Assembly (NCBI RefSeq): GCF_000690905.1
Contig: NZ_JMCL01000075.1
Span: forward strand, 1-57,996
From: Pseudomonas sp. Ant30-3
GTDB taxonomy: Bacteria > Pseudomonadota > Gammaproteobacteria > Pseudomonadales > Pseudomonadaceae
Length of the DNA: 57,996 bases
Direction of reading: 5' to 3'
Made by a program: the position numbers and the translations under genes. Of this stretch, positions 1-8,207 are shown piece after piece. Positions within the stretch are counted from its first letter, which is position 1. Each line of letters starts with the position of its first letter. The notes beneath the pieces were generated by a model. It made no database searches, had not been told where the DNA came from, and worked only from the letters and a program-made list of their open reading frames with translations.

Positions 1-14
1 ACTGACACCCGCCC

Positions 15-151
15 TTTGTGGCGAGGGGATTTATCCCCGTTCGGCTGCGCAGGAGTCGCAAACTCAGCAACCTCAATGAGCCAAATAAAACACCGTTGCA
101 GGTTTTGGCCCTGCTTCGCAGCGCAGCGGGGATAAATCCCCTCGCCACAAA
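15..151. repeat. REP doublet, GTGGCGAGGGG type
   Basis: A 24-base arm at 15-38 (TTTGTGGCGAGGGGATTTAT...) reappears as its exact reverse complement at 128-151. The inner sequences are also partly complementary (CGGCTGCGCAGGAGTCG near 42-58, CTTCGCAGCGCAGCGG near 113-128). This is the layout of a Pseudomonas REP pair (REPIN). It lies just downstream of the minus-strand gene ending at 181 and fills the first 180 bases. I see no gene here. Confidence 0.8.
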
Positions 152-180
152 AGCGCATTTGCAATGATTATTCGGGGCGA

Positions 181-504
181 TCAGGGATCCAGTCGGCAGC
201 CTTGGCGCTGATCAATCCACACCGCGCTGTTGCTGCGGCCCATGCCGCTGACAGTGATGCGCTTGCTCGCAGAGTCGTCGCTAAACCCGCTGGTGGGCAG
301 CCATTGTTTGACATAGGCGTGGCAATACTCGGCGTCGTTATTCATCACGTAGCGGCACGAGCAATACTCTTTCGCCGTGTAGGCGCTGATGATGTCGGGA
401 AACGCCCACAGCGCCACGCGCTCATGCCAGACCCAGCCGAGCAAGGCGATCAGCAGGATAAGCCCCAGCGTGCTGAACGGTCGACGCCGGACGAAACGGT
501 TCAT
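181..504 (-). CDS. Small cysteine-rich membrane-anchored protein, function unknown
   Basis: This is a 107-residue protein. Residues about 12-27 are a single hydrophobic segment preceded by a basic RRR stretch, so an inner-membrane anchor with a periplasmic C-terminal part is likely. The exported part carries four cysteines, in YCSC, EYCHAY and a final GC, which could form disulfides or bind metal. The ATG overlaps the stop of the upstream serine hydrolase (ATGA), so the two are probably translated together. I do not recognise a family and assign no function. Confidence 0.7.
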   Translation of the reverse strand: MNRFVRRRPFSTLGLILLIALLGWVWHERVALWAFPDIISAYTAKEYCSCRYVMNNDAEYCHAYVKQWLPTSGFSDDSASKRITVSGMGRSNSAVWIDQRQGCRLDP

Positions 505-1595
505 GGCTGCACCGGCTGCGCAAAGGCTTTCAGCGCGAGTTTGAGTAATTCATTGTGTTGATAGGTGCCGTCGCGATCATCGCCGTAGCGCACGATGATC
601 AGCCGTTCGCCGGGCATCACGTACATCGCCTGGCCCCAATGGCCCAGTGCAGCGAAGGTGTCGGCGGGAGCATCCGGCCAGGGTTTTGCGCCACCGTCCG
701 CCGAGCGATTGAGCCACCAGTGGCCGCCGGGAACGGCTTCATCCTGATGGGCCTGATAGCCGGCGAACGGCTCGCGATTGAACGCCACCCAGTCTCGCGG
801 CAGCAATTGTCGATCCCGCCAACGACCGTCGCGGGCCATCAACAAACCGATTCGCGCCAGATCCCGCGCGGTCAGGTAGGCGTATGACGAGCCAACGAAC
901 GTGCCGGTGGCGTCGGTTTCCCACACGGCGTCGCGGATACCCAACGGCTCGAACAGCGCGGTCCACGGATAGTCCGTATAACGCGCAGGCCCGACGATGT
1001 TTTTCAAGGCGGCCGACAACAGGTTGCTGTCGCCGCTGGAATAGCGAAAGGCTTGACCGGGCTTGGCGTACTCGGCGTGGTCGGCGGTGAACGCCGCCAT
1101 GTCCGCGCGGCCTCGGGTGTAGAGCATCGCCACCACCGAGGATTTCAGCGGGGCGTATTCATAATCTTCCTGCCAGTCCAGGCCCGAGGCCCAGTGCAGC
1201 AGGTCGGCCATGCTGATCGCCGGGTGCTTGGCCAGTGGTGGATAAAATTTCTGCGCGGGGTCGTCGAGTTTGAACAGGCCTTCGCCATAGGCCACACCCA
1301 GAAGGCTTGCCAGCAGGCTTTTGCTGATGGACCAGGTCAGGTGGGGCGTTTCGGCGCGGGTCGGACCGGCATAGCGTTCGTAGATCAATTGACCGTCGCG
1401 GATCACCAGCAAGGCGTCGGTGCGGATGCCTTGGCGGGTAGCGTCGTCGCGGGGCGCGAAGGCGTAGGTTTCCAGGGTTTGCAGGTCGGGACCGGTAATG
1501 GCCGGGCCGGTTGACCATTGCTCAGCGGGCCAATGCTCTGCGTGAGCCGCGAAGCTCGTCAGCAGCATGCAAATCAGAGACAAGCCTTTGAACAT
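501..1595 (-). CDS. Beta-lactamase-like serine hydrolase (class C / penicillin-binding fold)
   Basis: The 364-residue protein has a signal peptide in residues 1-19 (hydrophobic core, AHA cleavage region), so it is probably periplasmic. The active-site SxxK motif is S-I-S-K at 89-92, following a conserved H-L-T-W. The second motif reads RYSSGDSN where classical enzymes have YxN, and a GHWGQ stretch near residue 320 takes the place of KTG. The family includes esterases, D-aminopeptidases and true AmpC enzymes, and nothing here points to beta-lactam resistance. The frame stays open upstream to 1997 only because it runs through the REP array; the MFKGLSL start at 1595 opens the signal peptide and is preferred. 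Confidence 0.85.
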   Translation of the reverse strand: MFKGLSLICMLLTSFAAHAEHWPAEQWSTGPAITGPDLQTLETYAFAPRDDATRQGIRTDALLVIRDGQLIYERYAGPTRAETPHLTWSISKSLLASLLGVAYGEGLFKLDDPAQKFYPPLAKHPAISMADLLHWASGLDWQEDYEYAPLKSSVVAMLYTRGRADMAAFTADHAEYAKPGQAFRYSSGDSNLLSAALKNIVGPARYTDYPWTALFEPLGIRDAVWETDATGTFVGSSYAYLTARDLARIGLLMARDGRWRDRQLLPRDWVAFNREPFAGYQAHQDEAVPGGHWWLNRSADGGAKPWPDAPADTFAALGHWGQAMYVMPGERLIIVRYGDDRDGTYQHNELLKLALKAFAQPVQP

Positions 1596-1680
1596 GATCG
1601 GTGCTCGGCGGGAATCGGCCGCATGAGAGTAGTCGAGGTTGATGACAGTAATAGGATTTGCGGCGTCGGTGCGGGCCCTA

Positions 1681-2030
1681 TCGCTGGCAAGCCAGCTCCT
1701 ACAGAGTAAGCGTGCACGATAGAACATCTGTAGGAGCTGCGGGCCTATCGCTGGCAAGCCAGCTCCTACAGAGTAAGCGTGCACGATAGAACATCTGTAG
1801 GAGCTGCGGGCCCTATCGCTGGCAAGCCAGCTCCTACAGAGTAAGCGTGCACGATAGAACATCTGTAGGAGCTGCGGGCCCATCGCTGGCAAGCCAGCTC
1901 CTACAGAGTAAGCGTGCACGATAGAACATCTGTAGGAGCTGCGGGCCCCATCGCTGGCAAGCCAGCTCCTACAGAGTAAGCGTGCACGATAGAACATCTG
2001 TAGGAGCTGGCTTGCCAGCGATGGCGGCCG
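1681..2030. repeat. Tandem array of five 67-68 bp REP-containing units
   Basis: Units begin with TCGCTGGCAAGCCAGCTCCTA at 1681, 1748, 1816, 1883 and 1951, a period of 67, 68, 67, 68. Each unit contains the palindromic REP core plus the spacer AGAGTAAGCGTGCACGATAG, then ends with TGTAGGAGCTGCGGGCC. The array closes at about 2001-2030 with an inverted REP (GTAGGAGCTGGCTTGCCAGC). The arrangement is tandem duplication of one REPIN-like unit. It fills the 435-bp gap between 1595 and 2031, the remaining 85 bp holding only the promoter region of the hydrolase gene. Confidence 0.9.
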
Positions 2031-2918
2031 TCAATGCCTTGAGGTGCCAGCCAGTGCCTTCGCCAGCCGCTTCCCTCTGGCAGCTGAGGCCAGATCGATC
2101 ACCGCCTGATCGCGCTGCCACATCGCTGCCCATTCCTGCGGGCCATCGGCCATGGCCTGCCCGACGTCGGCATTGATCCCGTCGAATTGCGCAAACAGTC
2201 CGCCCAGTAACACGTGCCCCGCCGGATTGTTCGGCGCTTGCCGGCTCACTTCCGCGCACCCGGCCAGCAGCGCCAGCAAGCGCAACTGCAACGTCTGCGA
2301 CCAGTCGCAATCCTGTCCGACGCCATGCAGCCACGCCGTCATTGCGCTCAGTACATAGACGTCTTCGAGGGTGCGAAACGGTTTGACGTAGGCATCCCAT
2401 CCATCCCCGGCCAGCAGTTCGCAATGGGCATTTTCCAAAATCAGGCGACCGTGGCTAATGTCCGGCATCAGCGGGATCGGCGGCAGTTTCTCCACCTGCA
2501 CGCCTGGTTCGTCGGGATACACCACGGCCAGGCTCAAACGCGCGACCTCTCCCGGGGCCTCGCTGCGAGCGGCGACCAGCAGCCAGTCGGCGGCATCGCC
2601 GGCGGTGACAAAATCCTTGCGCCCGCTGAGACGCAGTCCACTTAAACGCGTTTGCATGTCCGCCGCGCGCAAGCTGCGCTGCTCGGTCGCACACAACGCG
2701 CCAAGGCTCAGTGGCGCGCTCGGCCAGAGCATGCGCAACGCCGCCTGATACCCCACCAGAAATGCCAGCCCCGGCGTGGCCATCAGGCGTCCGCCCAACA
2801 CTGCCAGCTCGAACGGCGTCACCGTGCCGAGGTGCTGCAACAGCGTCGCAAAACCGTCGCCCAGGTTCGGCTCGGCGGGCAGGCGATCGCGGCGATTCAA
2901 CAGGGTTTGCCAAGGCAT
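2031..2918 (-). CDS. Acyl-CoA dehydrogenase-like protein
   Basis: The 295-residue protein resembles acyl-CoA dehydrogenases in its middle part: a G-R-K-D-F-V-T-A-G stretch followed by A-D-W-L-L-V-A-A-R matches the central beta domain that contacts FAD and substrate. It is short for the family (usually about 380), and I could not place the catalytic glutamate in the C-terminal helical part, so activity is uncertain. The start at 2918 has a GAGGAG ribosome site 6 bases upstream; a start at 2942 is possible but has none. The gene is divergent from olsB. A flavin-dependent dehydrogenase or a non-catalytic relative are both possible. Confidence 0.7.
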   Translation of the reverse strand: MPWQTLLNRRDRLPAEPNLGDGFATLLQHLGTVTPFELAVLGGRLMATPGLAFLVGYQAALRMLWPSAPLSLGALCATEQRSLRAADMQTRLSGLRLSGRKDFVTAGDAADWLLVAARSEAPGEVARLSLAVVYPDEPGVQVEKLPPIPLMPDISHGRLILENAHCELLAGDGWDAYVKPFRTLEDVYVLSAMTAWLHGVGQDCDWSQTLQLRLLALLAGCAEVSRQAPNNPAGHVLLGGLFAQFDGINADVGQAMADGPQEWAAMWQRDQAVIDLASAARGKRLAKALAGTSRH

Positions 2919-3072
2919 TAGAGGCTCCTCGTGGGCTGTCATATAAGCATCACCAAAGCTTCATGGCGATGACACCGGGGCTACATAGCCTGACTTTGCA
3001 CAACACGGCTGCATAAAGAAAGTCGATCGGCTGTTAACCAAGACGGGTGAGCAACCCGCACGGAGAGACGCA

Positions 3073-3828
3073 ATGACTCAGATCGCCCGCATCAGCGACA
3101 CCGGCAATGAACGCCGTCTGCAAGCCGAACGCCTGGTGGGCGCCCAGGCCTTGCAGGAAGCCCAGGCTTTGCGCTTCAACGTGTTCAGCGGCGAATTCAA
3201 CGCCAAACTGAAAGGCGCAGAGCTGGGTCTGGACATGGATGACTATGATGTTCACTGCGCCCACATTGGCGTGCGTGATTTAAACACCGGGCGTCTTGTG
3301 GCAACTACGCGCTTGCTCGATCACACCGCGGCTAGCAGCCTCGGCAAGTTTTACAGCGAAGAAGAATTCAGCCTGCATGGCCTGGTCCATCTGCAGGGCC
3401 CGATCCTGGAAATCGGTCGCACTTGCGTCGACCCGGCCTACCGCAACGGTGGCACCATCGCCGTGCTCTGGGGCGAACTGGCCGAAGTCCTCAATCAGGG
3501 CGGCTACAGCTATCTGATGGGTTGCGCGAGCATTCCGATGCAGGACGGCGGCATTCAGGCGCACGCCATCATGCAGCGGCTGCGCGAACGTTACTTGTGC
3601 ACCGAACACCTGCGTGCAGAACCGAAAAAGCCGCTGCCGGTGCTGGACATCCCTTCCAACGTCATCGCCGAAATGCCGCCATTGCTCAAGGCCTATATGC
3701 GCCTCGGCGCGAAGATCTGCGGCGAGCCGTGCTGGGACGAAGACTTCCAGGTGGCCGACGTGTTCATCCTGCTCAAACGCGACGAACTCTGCCCGCGTTA
3801 CGCTCGCCACTTCAAGGCGGCCATGTGA
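3073..3828 (+). CDS. olsB: L-ornithine N-alpha-acyltransferase (ornithine lipid synthesis)
   Basis: The 251-residue protein belongs to the GNAT-fold OlsB/hemolysin-like acyltransferases. Visible features are the N-terminal A-L-R-F-N-V-F-x-x-E-F region, a central E-I-G-R-T-C-V-D-P-A-Y-R-N motif, L-W-x-x-L/E-L and M-G-C-A-S. OlsB joins a 3-hydroxyacyl chain from ACP to the alpha-amino group of ornithine, giving lyso-ornithine lipid at the inner membrane. The stop overlaps the olsA start (TGATG), so the two are co-translated. The order olsB-olsA matches the phosphate-starvation ornithine-lipid operon of Pseudomonas. I did not find a convincing Pho box in the 130 bases upstream. Confidence 0.92.
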   Translation: MTQIARISDTGNERRLQAERLVGAQALQEAQALRFNVFSGEFNAKLKGAELGLDMDDYDVHCAHIGVRDLNTGRLVATTRLLDHTAASSLGKFYSEEEFSLHGLVHLQGPILEIGRTCVDPAYRNGGTIAVLWGELAEVLNQGGYSYLMGCASIPMQDGGIQAHAIMQRLRERYLCTEHLRAEPKKPLPVLDIPSNVIAEMPPLLKAYMRLGAKICGEPCWDEDFQVADVFILLKRDELCPRYARHFKAAM

Positions 3829-4619
3829 TGAGCCGCCTCCGGGTGTACGCGCGGATTGCGCGAGTGCTGGTGGTGGTGTCGCTGGGGTTGAGCATGGCCA
3901 GTGTGTTCGGCCTGTTCGAGCGCTTCGGCTTCGCCCATTCGATGGTGCGCCGGCAGCGCTGGTCGCGGTTTTTCATGGCGCGGCTGGCCAATGCCCTGCC
4001 CTTTCGCATGACCGTGCACGGCGAATTGCCGAAAGCGCCGATGCTCTGGGTCAGCAATCATGTGTCGTGGACCGACATCCCGTTGCTCGGCATGCTCACG
4101 CCGATGTCGTTTCTGTCCAAAGCCGAAGTGCGCACCTGGCCGGTGGCGGGCTGGTTGGCGGCCAAGGCTGGCAGCCTGTTCATTCGTCGTGGCGCGGGCG
4201 ACAGCCAATTGATTCGCAAGCAGATGACCCGCCATCTGCAGCAGGAGCATCCGCTGCTGATGTTCCCGGAAGGCACCACCACCGATGGCCGTTCGTTGCG
4301 CACCTTCCATGGCCGTCTGCTTTCAGCGGCGATTGATTCCGAAGTGCCGTTGCAGCCGGTGGCGATTCGTTATCTGCGCGATGGCCAGATCGATTCGCTG
4401 GCGCCGTTCATTGGTGAAGATGATCTGCTCTCGCACCTGATGCGACTGTTCGCCAATGATCGCGGCGAAGTGGAGATTCACTTGCTCAAGCCGATTGCCT
4501 GCGAAGGCCGGGAACGTGCGGCGCTGGCGTTTGAAGCGCAGCAGGCGGTGCAGAGAGCATTGTTTGGGGCGATTCCGGAGAAGCAGCACGTGCCGATGCG
4601 GCCCGCGATTGCTGCCTAA
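3828..4619 (+). CDS. olsA: Lyso-ornithine lipid O-acyltransferase
   Basis: The 263-residue protein is of the PlsC family (1-acyl-glycerol-3-phosphate acyltransferase-like). The catalytic HX4D motif is H-V-S-W-T-D near residue 74, and the substrate motif F-P-E-G-T-T near 145 is intact. The N-terminus (residues about 10-30) is hydrophobic and likely membrane-associated. OlsA adds the second fatty acid to lyso-ornithine lipid. The ATG at 3828 overlaps the olsB stop by one base, which fixes the start. Downstream is a REP doublet and then a convergent gene. Confidence 0.92.
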   Translation: MSRLRVYARIARVLVVVSLGLSMASVFGLFERFGFAHSMVRRQRWSRFFMARLANALPFRMTVHGELPKAPMLWVSNHVSWTDIPLLGMLTPMSFLSKAEVRTWPVAGWLAAKAGSLFIRRGAGDSQLIRKQMTRHLQQEHPLLMFPEGTTTDGRSLRTFHGRLLSAAIDSEVPLQPVAIRYLRDGQIDSLAPFIGEDDLLSHLMRLFANDRGEVEIHLLKPIACEGRERAALAFEAQQAVQRALFGAIPEKQHVPMRPAIAA

Positions 4620-4630
4620 ACATGTATTTC

Positions 4631-4723
4631 CTGTGGGAGCGAGCCTGCTCGCGATGACGGACTGACAGTCGACACATTCTTTGGACGACACACCGTTATC
4701 GCGAGCAGGCTCGCTCCTACAGG
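4631..4723. repeat. REPIN, GTGGGAGCGAGCCTGCTCGCGA type
   Basis: The left arm CTGTGGGAGCGAGCCTGCTC starts at 4631. The right arm, its reverse complement with one change (TCGCGAGCAGGCTCGCTCCT), occupies about 4699-4718. The loop of about 40 bases is unrelated sequence. It sits between convergent olsA and acpH and could form a bidirectional RNA hairpin. Confidence 0.85.
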
Positions 4724-4727
4724 GAAT

Positions 4728-5306
4728 CTAGGTCGCTGGATAGTTTCGCGCAAAAGCCTGCACATGCGGATAGAACAACCGGAAATCCTCGCTTAATGGT
4801 TCATACAACACCCGCAATTCCTGCATCGCCCCCGCCAACTCCTCCGGCCGAGTCAATCGCCGGGAAATCCCTCGCAGCACCTGCTCCAGCACCTCGAACT
4901 CGCGATATGAACCCAGCCAGTCGTTGGCCACCATGTGCGGCGCGATCTTCGCTAGGCGCTCTGGCAACTGCGGCTCGGCGGACAGCACCCGGTACACGTC
5001 CGAGGTGAATTGCTGCAACGGCTGATCGGCGTAGGTCGCCCAATCCCGCGCCAGGCAATGGTCGAAAAACACGTCGAGCACAATCCCGGCATAACGCCTT
5101 CGAGTGACGGAGAAGCGAGCCAGGGCGATGTCCACCAACGGGTGGCGGTCGGTGAATACGTCGATGCTGCGATGCAACTGGATGGCCGCTTCGATCTCCG
5201 GGTCGAACTGCCCTTGCAGCCGTCCCTTGACGAAATCGCCATACAGGCTGCCGAGCCATTGACCGGGGCGCTGACCACCAAGGTGAAGATGTGCGAGATA
5301 ATTCAT
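4728..5306 (-). CDS. acpH: Acyl carrier protein phosphodiesterase
   Basis: The 192-residue protein starts MNYLAHLHLG, the usual AcpH opening, followed by G-D-F-V-K-G, H-R-x-I-D-x-x-T-D and the D-V-F-F-D-H-C-L-A stretch. These histidines and aspartates are the expected metal and active-site residues of this HD-like family. AcpH removes the 4'-phosphopantetheine arm from holo-ACP. The start at 5306 is chosen over 5333 because the conserved family N-terminus begins there. Its position beside pyeR matches the order I recall from P. aeruginosa. Confidence 0.9.
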   Translation of the reverse strand: MNYLAHLHLGGQRPGQWLGSLYGDFVKGRLQGQFDPEIEAAIQLHRSIDVFTDRHPLVDIALARFSVTRRRYAGIVLDVFFDHCLARDWATYADQPLQQFTSDVYRVLSAEPQLPERLAKIAPHMVANDWLGSYREFEVLEQVLRGISRRLTRPEELAGAMQELRVLYEPLSEDFRLFYPHVQAFARNYPAT

Positions 5307-5347
5307 GCTGCGCAGCTTAGCACTGCTACACATGCATCGTTATAACC

Positions 5348-5434
5348 CGATATACCGATTTATGCGGTCGTCAGAGCAAAATCATATTGGTGTATCGCGA
5401 AGTAACGATTTAAAGTTCGTCTCATCGCGATATA
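5348..5434. promoter_or_regulatory. Candidate PyeR (ArsR-type) operator region
   Basis: The intergenic space in front of pyeR holds two copies of CGATATA (5348-5354, 5428-5434) and two copies of ATCGCGA (5394-5400, 5424-5430); the second lies in the self-complementary octamer ATCGCGAT. ArsR-type repressors usually bind AT-rich palindromes near their own promoter and autoregulate. Assigning these repeats to PyeR is inference from position. Confidence 0.4.
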
Positions 5435-5462
5435 GCGTTTTACTCATCACGAGCCCAAACCC

Positions 5463-5783
5463 ATGACCATCGACCTCGACGAAATAATAAAAGCGCTGGC
5501 ACACCCAGTACGCCGAGACATCCTCATCTGGCTGAAAGACCCCAAGACCCAGTTTCCCGAGCAGCTCCACAACCATGAGTACGGCATCTGCGCCGGACAG
5601 ATCGATCAACGCTGCGGTCTCTCGCAGTCGACCGTGTCTGCGCATTTGGCAACCCTGCAACGGGCGGGACTGATCAGCAGCCAGAAAGCCGGTCAATGGC
5701 ACTTTTTCAGACGCAACGAGGACGTGATTCAGGCGGCCCTCGACGCCATCGTCAAGGAGCTCAGCGCTCCGACAAGGAATTAA
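5463..5783 (+). CDS. pyeR: ArsR-family transcriptional regulator (PyeR)
   Basis: The 106-residue protein is a small winged-helix regulator. A-L-A-H-P-V-R-R-D-I-L-I-W-L near residues 11-24 and the recognition helix C-G-L-S-Q-S-T-V-S-A-H-L-A-T-L-Q near 53-68 are typical ArsR. The metal-binding C-x-C motif is absent, as in non-metal members such as PyeR. It is the first gene of a run with pyeM (3 bases apart) and xenB. In P. aeruginosa the homologous set is autorepressed and linked to biofilm behaviour; here this rests on matching gene order and domains. Confidence 0.85.
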   Translation: MTIDLDEIIKALAHPVRRDILIWLKDPKTQFPEQLHNHEYGICAGQIDQRCGLSQSTVSAHLATLQRAGLISSQKAGQWHFFRRNEDVIQAALDAIVKELSAPTRN

Positions 5784-5786
5784 CCA

Positions 5787-6953
5787 ATGCCCCTCTCGCT
5801 ACTCATTCTGGCCTTGAGCGCTTTTGCCATCGGCACCACCGAGTTCGTCATCATGGGCCTGTTGCCCGAAGTGGCCGCCGATCTCGGTGTGTCGATTCCC
5901 GGCGCCGGCTGGCTGGTGACCGGTTATGCACTGGGCGTGGCCATCGGTGCCCCGTTCATGGCACTGGCCACCGCCAAACTGCCGCGCAAGGCCGCTTTGG
6001 TAGCGTTGATGGTGATCTTCATCATCGGCAACCTGCTCTGCGCAGTGGCCAGTGACTACAACGTGCTGATGTTTGCCCGGGTAGTGACTGCCCTGTGCCA
6101 CGGCGCCTTCTTCGGCATCGGCTCGGTGGTGGCGGCAGGTCTGGTCCCGGCCAACAAACGCGCGTCTGCGGTGGCATTGATGTTCACCGGCCTGACCCTG
6201 GCCAACGTCCTCGGTGTGCCACTCGGCACCGCGCTCGGTCAGCAAGCGGGCTGGCGCTCGACCTTCTGGGCCGTGACCGTCATCGGTGTGATCGCACTGA
6301 TCGGCCTGATCCGTTTCCTGCCGGCCAAACGCGATGAAGAAAAACTCGACATGCGCGCCGAACTGCGCGCCCTCAAAGGCGCCGGTATCTGGCTGTCATT
6401 GAGCATGACGGCGCTGTTCTCGGCCTCGATGTTCACCCTGTTCACCTACGTCGCCCCGCTGCTCGGCGATGTCACCGGTGTTTCGCCAAGCGGCGTGACC
6501 TGGACTCTGCTGCTGATCGGCCTGGGCTTGACCGTCGGCAACATCATCGGCGGCAAACTGGCGGATAAACGCCTGTCGGCGACGTTGATCGGCGTCTTCA
6601 TCTCGATGGCCGTGGTCTCCACCGCACTGACCTGGACCAGCGTCGCGCTGATCCCGACCGAGATCACCCTGTTCCTCTGGGCCACCGCGTCGTTCGCTGC
6701 GGTGCCTGCACTGCAAATCAACGTCGTGACCTACGGCAAGGCGGCGCCGAACCTGGTTTCAACGCTGAACATCGGCGCGTTCAACGTCGGCAACGCTCTC
6801 GGTGCCTGGGTTGGCGGCAGCGTCATCGCCCACGGTTTCGGCCTGACCAGCGTGCCACTCGCGGCAGCTGCCCTGGCAGTGCTCGCCTTGCTCGTAACGC
6901 TGATTACTTTCCGCCAGGGCGGCACGCCCGAACTGGCCACTGCGACTCACTGA
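5787..6953 (+). CDS. pyeM: MFS transporter (PyeM, AraJ-like drug efflux)
   Basis: The 388-residue protein has about 12 hydrophobic segments. The opening F-A-I-G-T-T-E-F-V-I-M-G-L-L-P matches the DHA1/AraJ-like sugar or drug efflux group, and the A-x-x-x-P-R-K-A loop after helix 2 is the MFS signature position. The substrate is not known. It lies 3 bases after pyeR and 21 before xenB, so the three are probably one operon. The pairing with an ene-reductase suggests handling of reactive electrophiles or xenobiotics, which is inference. Confidence 0.87.
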   Translation: MPLSLLILALSAFAIGTTEFVIMGLLPEVAADLGVSIPGAGWLVTGYALGVAIGAPFMALATAKLPRKAALVALMVIFIIGNLLCAVASDYNVLMFARVVTALCHGAFFGIGSVVAAGLVPANKRASAVALMFTGLTLANVLGVPLGTALGQQAGWRSTFWAVTVIGVIALIGLIRFLPAKRDEEKLDMRAELRALKGAGIWLSLSMTALFSASMFTLFTYVAPLLGDVTGVSPSGVTWTLLLIGLGLTVGNIIGGKLADKRLSATLIGVFISMAVVSTALTWTSVALIPTEITLFLWATASFAAVPALQINVVTYGKAAPNLVSTLNIGAFNVGNALGAWVGGSVIAHGFGLTSVPLAAAALAVLALLVTLITFRQGGTPELATATH

Positions 6954-6974
6954 TCTTCAAAAGAGAGACCTTTC

Positions 6975-8024
6975 ATGACGACTATTTTTGACCCTATCAA
7001 ACTCGGCGACGTCGAACTGGCCAACCGCATCATCATGGCCCCACTGACCCGCTGCCGCGCCGACGAAGGCCGTGTGCCGAACGCGCTGATGGCCGAATAC
7101 TACGTGCAGCGCGCCTCCGCCGGCCTGATCCTCAGCGAAGCCACCTCGGTTACGCCGATGGGCGTCGGCTACCCGGACACCCCGGGCATATGGTCCAACG
7201 ACCAGGTGCGCGGCTGGGCCAACGTGACCAAAGCGATCCACGGCGCGGGCGGCAAGATTTTCCTGCAGTTGTGGCACGTCGGCCGCATCTCCCACGACTC
7301 GTACCTGAACGGCGAAGCGCCGGTCGCGCCGAGCGCCATCCAGCCAAAAGGTCACGTCAGCCTGGTTCGTCCACTGGCCGACTACCCGACGCCACGTGCG
7401 CTGGAAACCGCTGAAATCGCCGACATCGTCGACGCTTACCGCACCGGTGCCGAGAACGCCAAGGCGGCCGGTTTTGACGGCGTGGAAATCCACGGCGCCA
7501 ACGGTTACCTGCTCGACCAGTTCCTGCAAAGCAGCACCAACCAGCGTACTGACCAATACGGCGGCTCTCTGGAGAACCGTGCGCGCCTGCTGCTGGAAGT
7601 GACTGACGCAGCGATCGATGTCTGGGGCGCTGGCCGTGTGGGTGTGCACCTTGCACCGCGCGCCGATTCCCACGACATGGGCGACGACAACCTGGCCGAA
7701 ACCTTCACCTACGTCGCACGTGAACTGGGCAAACGCGGCATCGCCTTCATCTGCTCGCGTGAGAAAGAAGGCGCCGACAGCCTCGGTCCACAACTGAAGG
7801 AAGCCTTCGGCGGCCCCTACATCGCCAACGAACGTTTCACCAAGGACAGCGCCAATGCCTGGCTGTCCAGCGGCAAAGCCGATGCAGTGGCTTTCGGTGT
7901 GCCATTTATTGCCAACCCGGACCTGCCTGCTCGTCTGAAGGCCGATGCTCCGCTGAACGAGCCGCGGCCTGAATTGTTTTATGCAAAAGGCCCGGTCGGT
8001 TACATTGATTATCCGGTGATGTAA
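6975..8024 (+). CDS. xenB: Old-yellow-enzyme family ene-reductase (xenobiotic reductase B)
   Basis: The 349-residue FMN-dependent TIM-barrel enzyme starts with I-F-D-P-I-K-L-G, then N-R-I-I-M-A-P-L-T-R. The L-Q-L-W-H-V-G-R motif and G-V-E-I-H-G-A-N-G-Y-L-L-D-Q-F near residue 170-185 hold the paired His/Asn that bind the substrate's electron-withdrawing group. The length equals known XenB proteins, which reduce nitroesters, nitroaromatics and activated alkenes using NAD(P)H. AGAGAGAC upstream of the ATG is the ribosome site. A rho-independent terminator follows directly, closing the operon. Confidence 0.92.
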   Translation: MTTIFDPIKLGDVELANRIIMAPLTRCRADEGRVPNALMAEYYVQRASAGLILSEATSVTPMGVGYPDTPGIWSNDQVRGWANVTKAIHGAGGKIFLQLWHVGRISHDSYLNGEAPVAPSAIQPKGHVSLVRPLADYPTPRALETAEIADIVDAYRTGAENAKAAGFDGVEIHGANGYLLDQFLQSSTNQRTDQYGGSLENRARLLLEVTDAAIDVWGAGRVGVHLAPRADSHDMGDDNLAETFTYVARELGKRGIAFICSREKEGADSLGPQLKEAFGGPYIANERFTKDSANAWLSSGKADAVAFGVPFIANPDLPARLKADAPLNEPRPELFYAKGPVGYIDYPVM

Positions 8025-8041
8025 TTTCACCGAAATAACAA

Positions 8042-8074
8042 AAAACCCCGCATCGGAAGATTCGGGGTTTTTTT
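8042..8074 (+). terminator. Rho-independent terminator of pyeR-pyeM-xenB
   Basis: The complementary arms AAAACCCCG and CGGGGTTTT flank a short loop, and the right arm runs into a T tract (TTTTTTTATT). It lies 18 bases after the xenB stop. Confidence 0.88.
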
Positions 8075-8207
8075 ATTCAGGGGTGCTGGCCCGGTAAACT
8101 TTCACATCCAGCAAAATACATTCGCTATTCATCAACAATTGTCAAATAGATACTCAGCCGGCAGCACAAACAACAACCAACACCGCAAACAATCAAAGGG
8201 AATTGAT

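Noticed and set aside
1596..1997. N-terminal extension of the serine hydrolase through the repeat array
   Set aside because: It encodes only the translated REP units, has no ribosome site at its start and would bury the signal peptide that begins at 1595.
6957..8030. 357-codon minus-strand frame over xenB
   Set aside because: It is antisense to xenB, which carries all OYE motifs on the plus strand.
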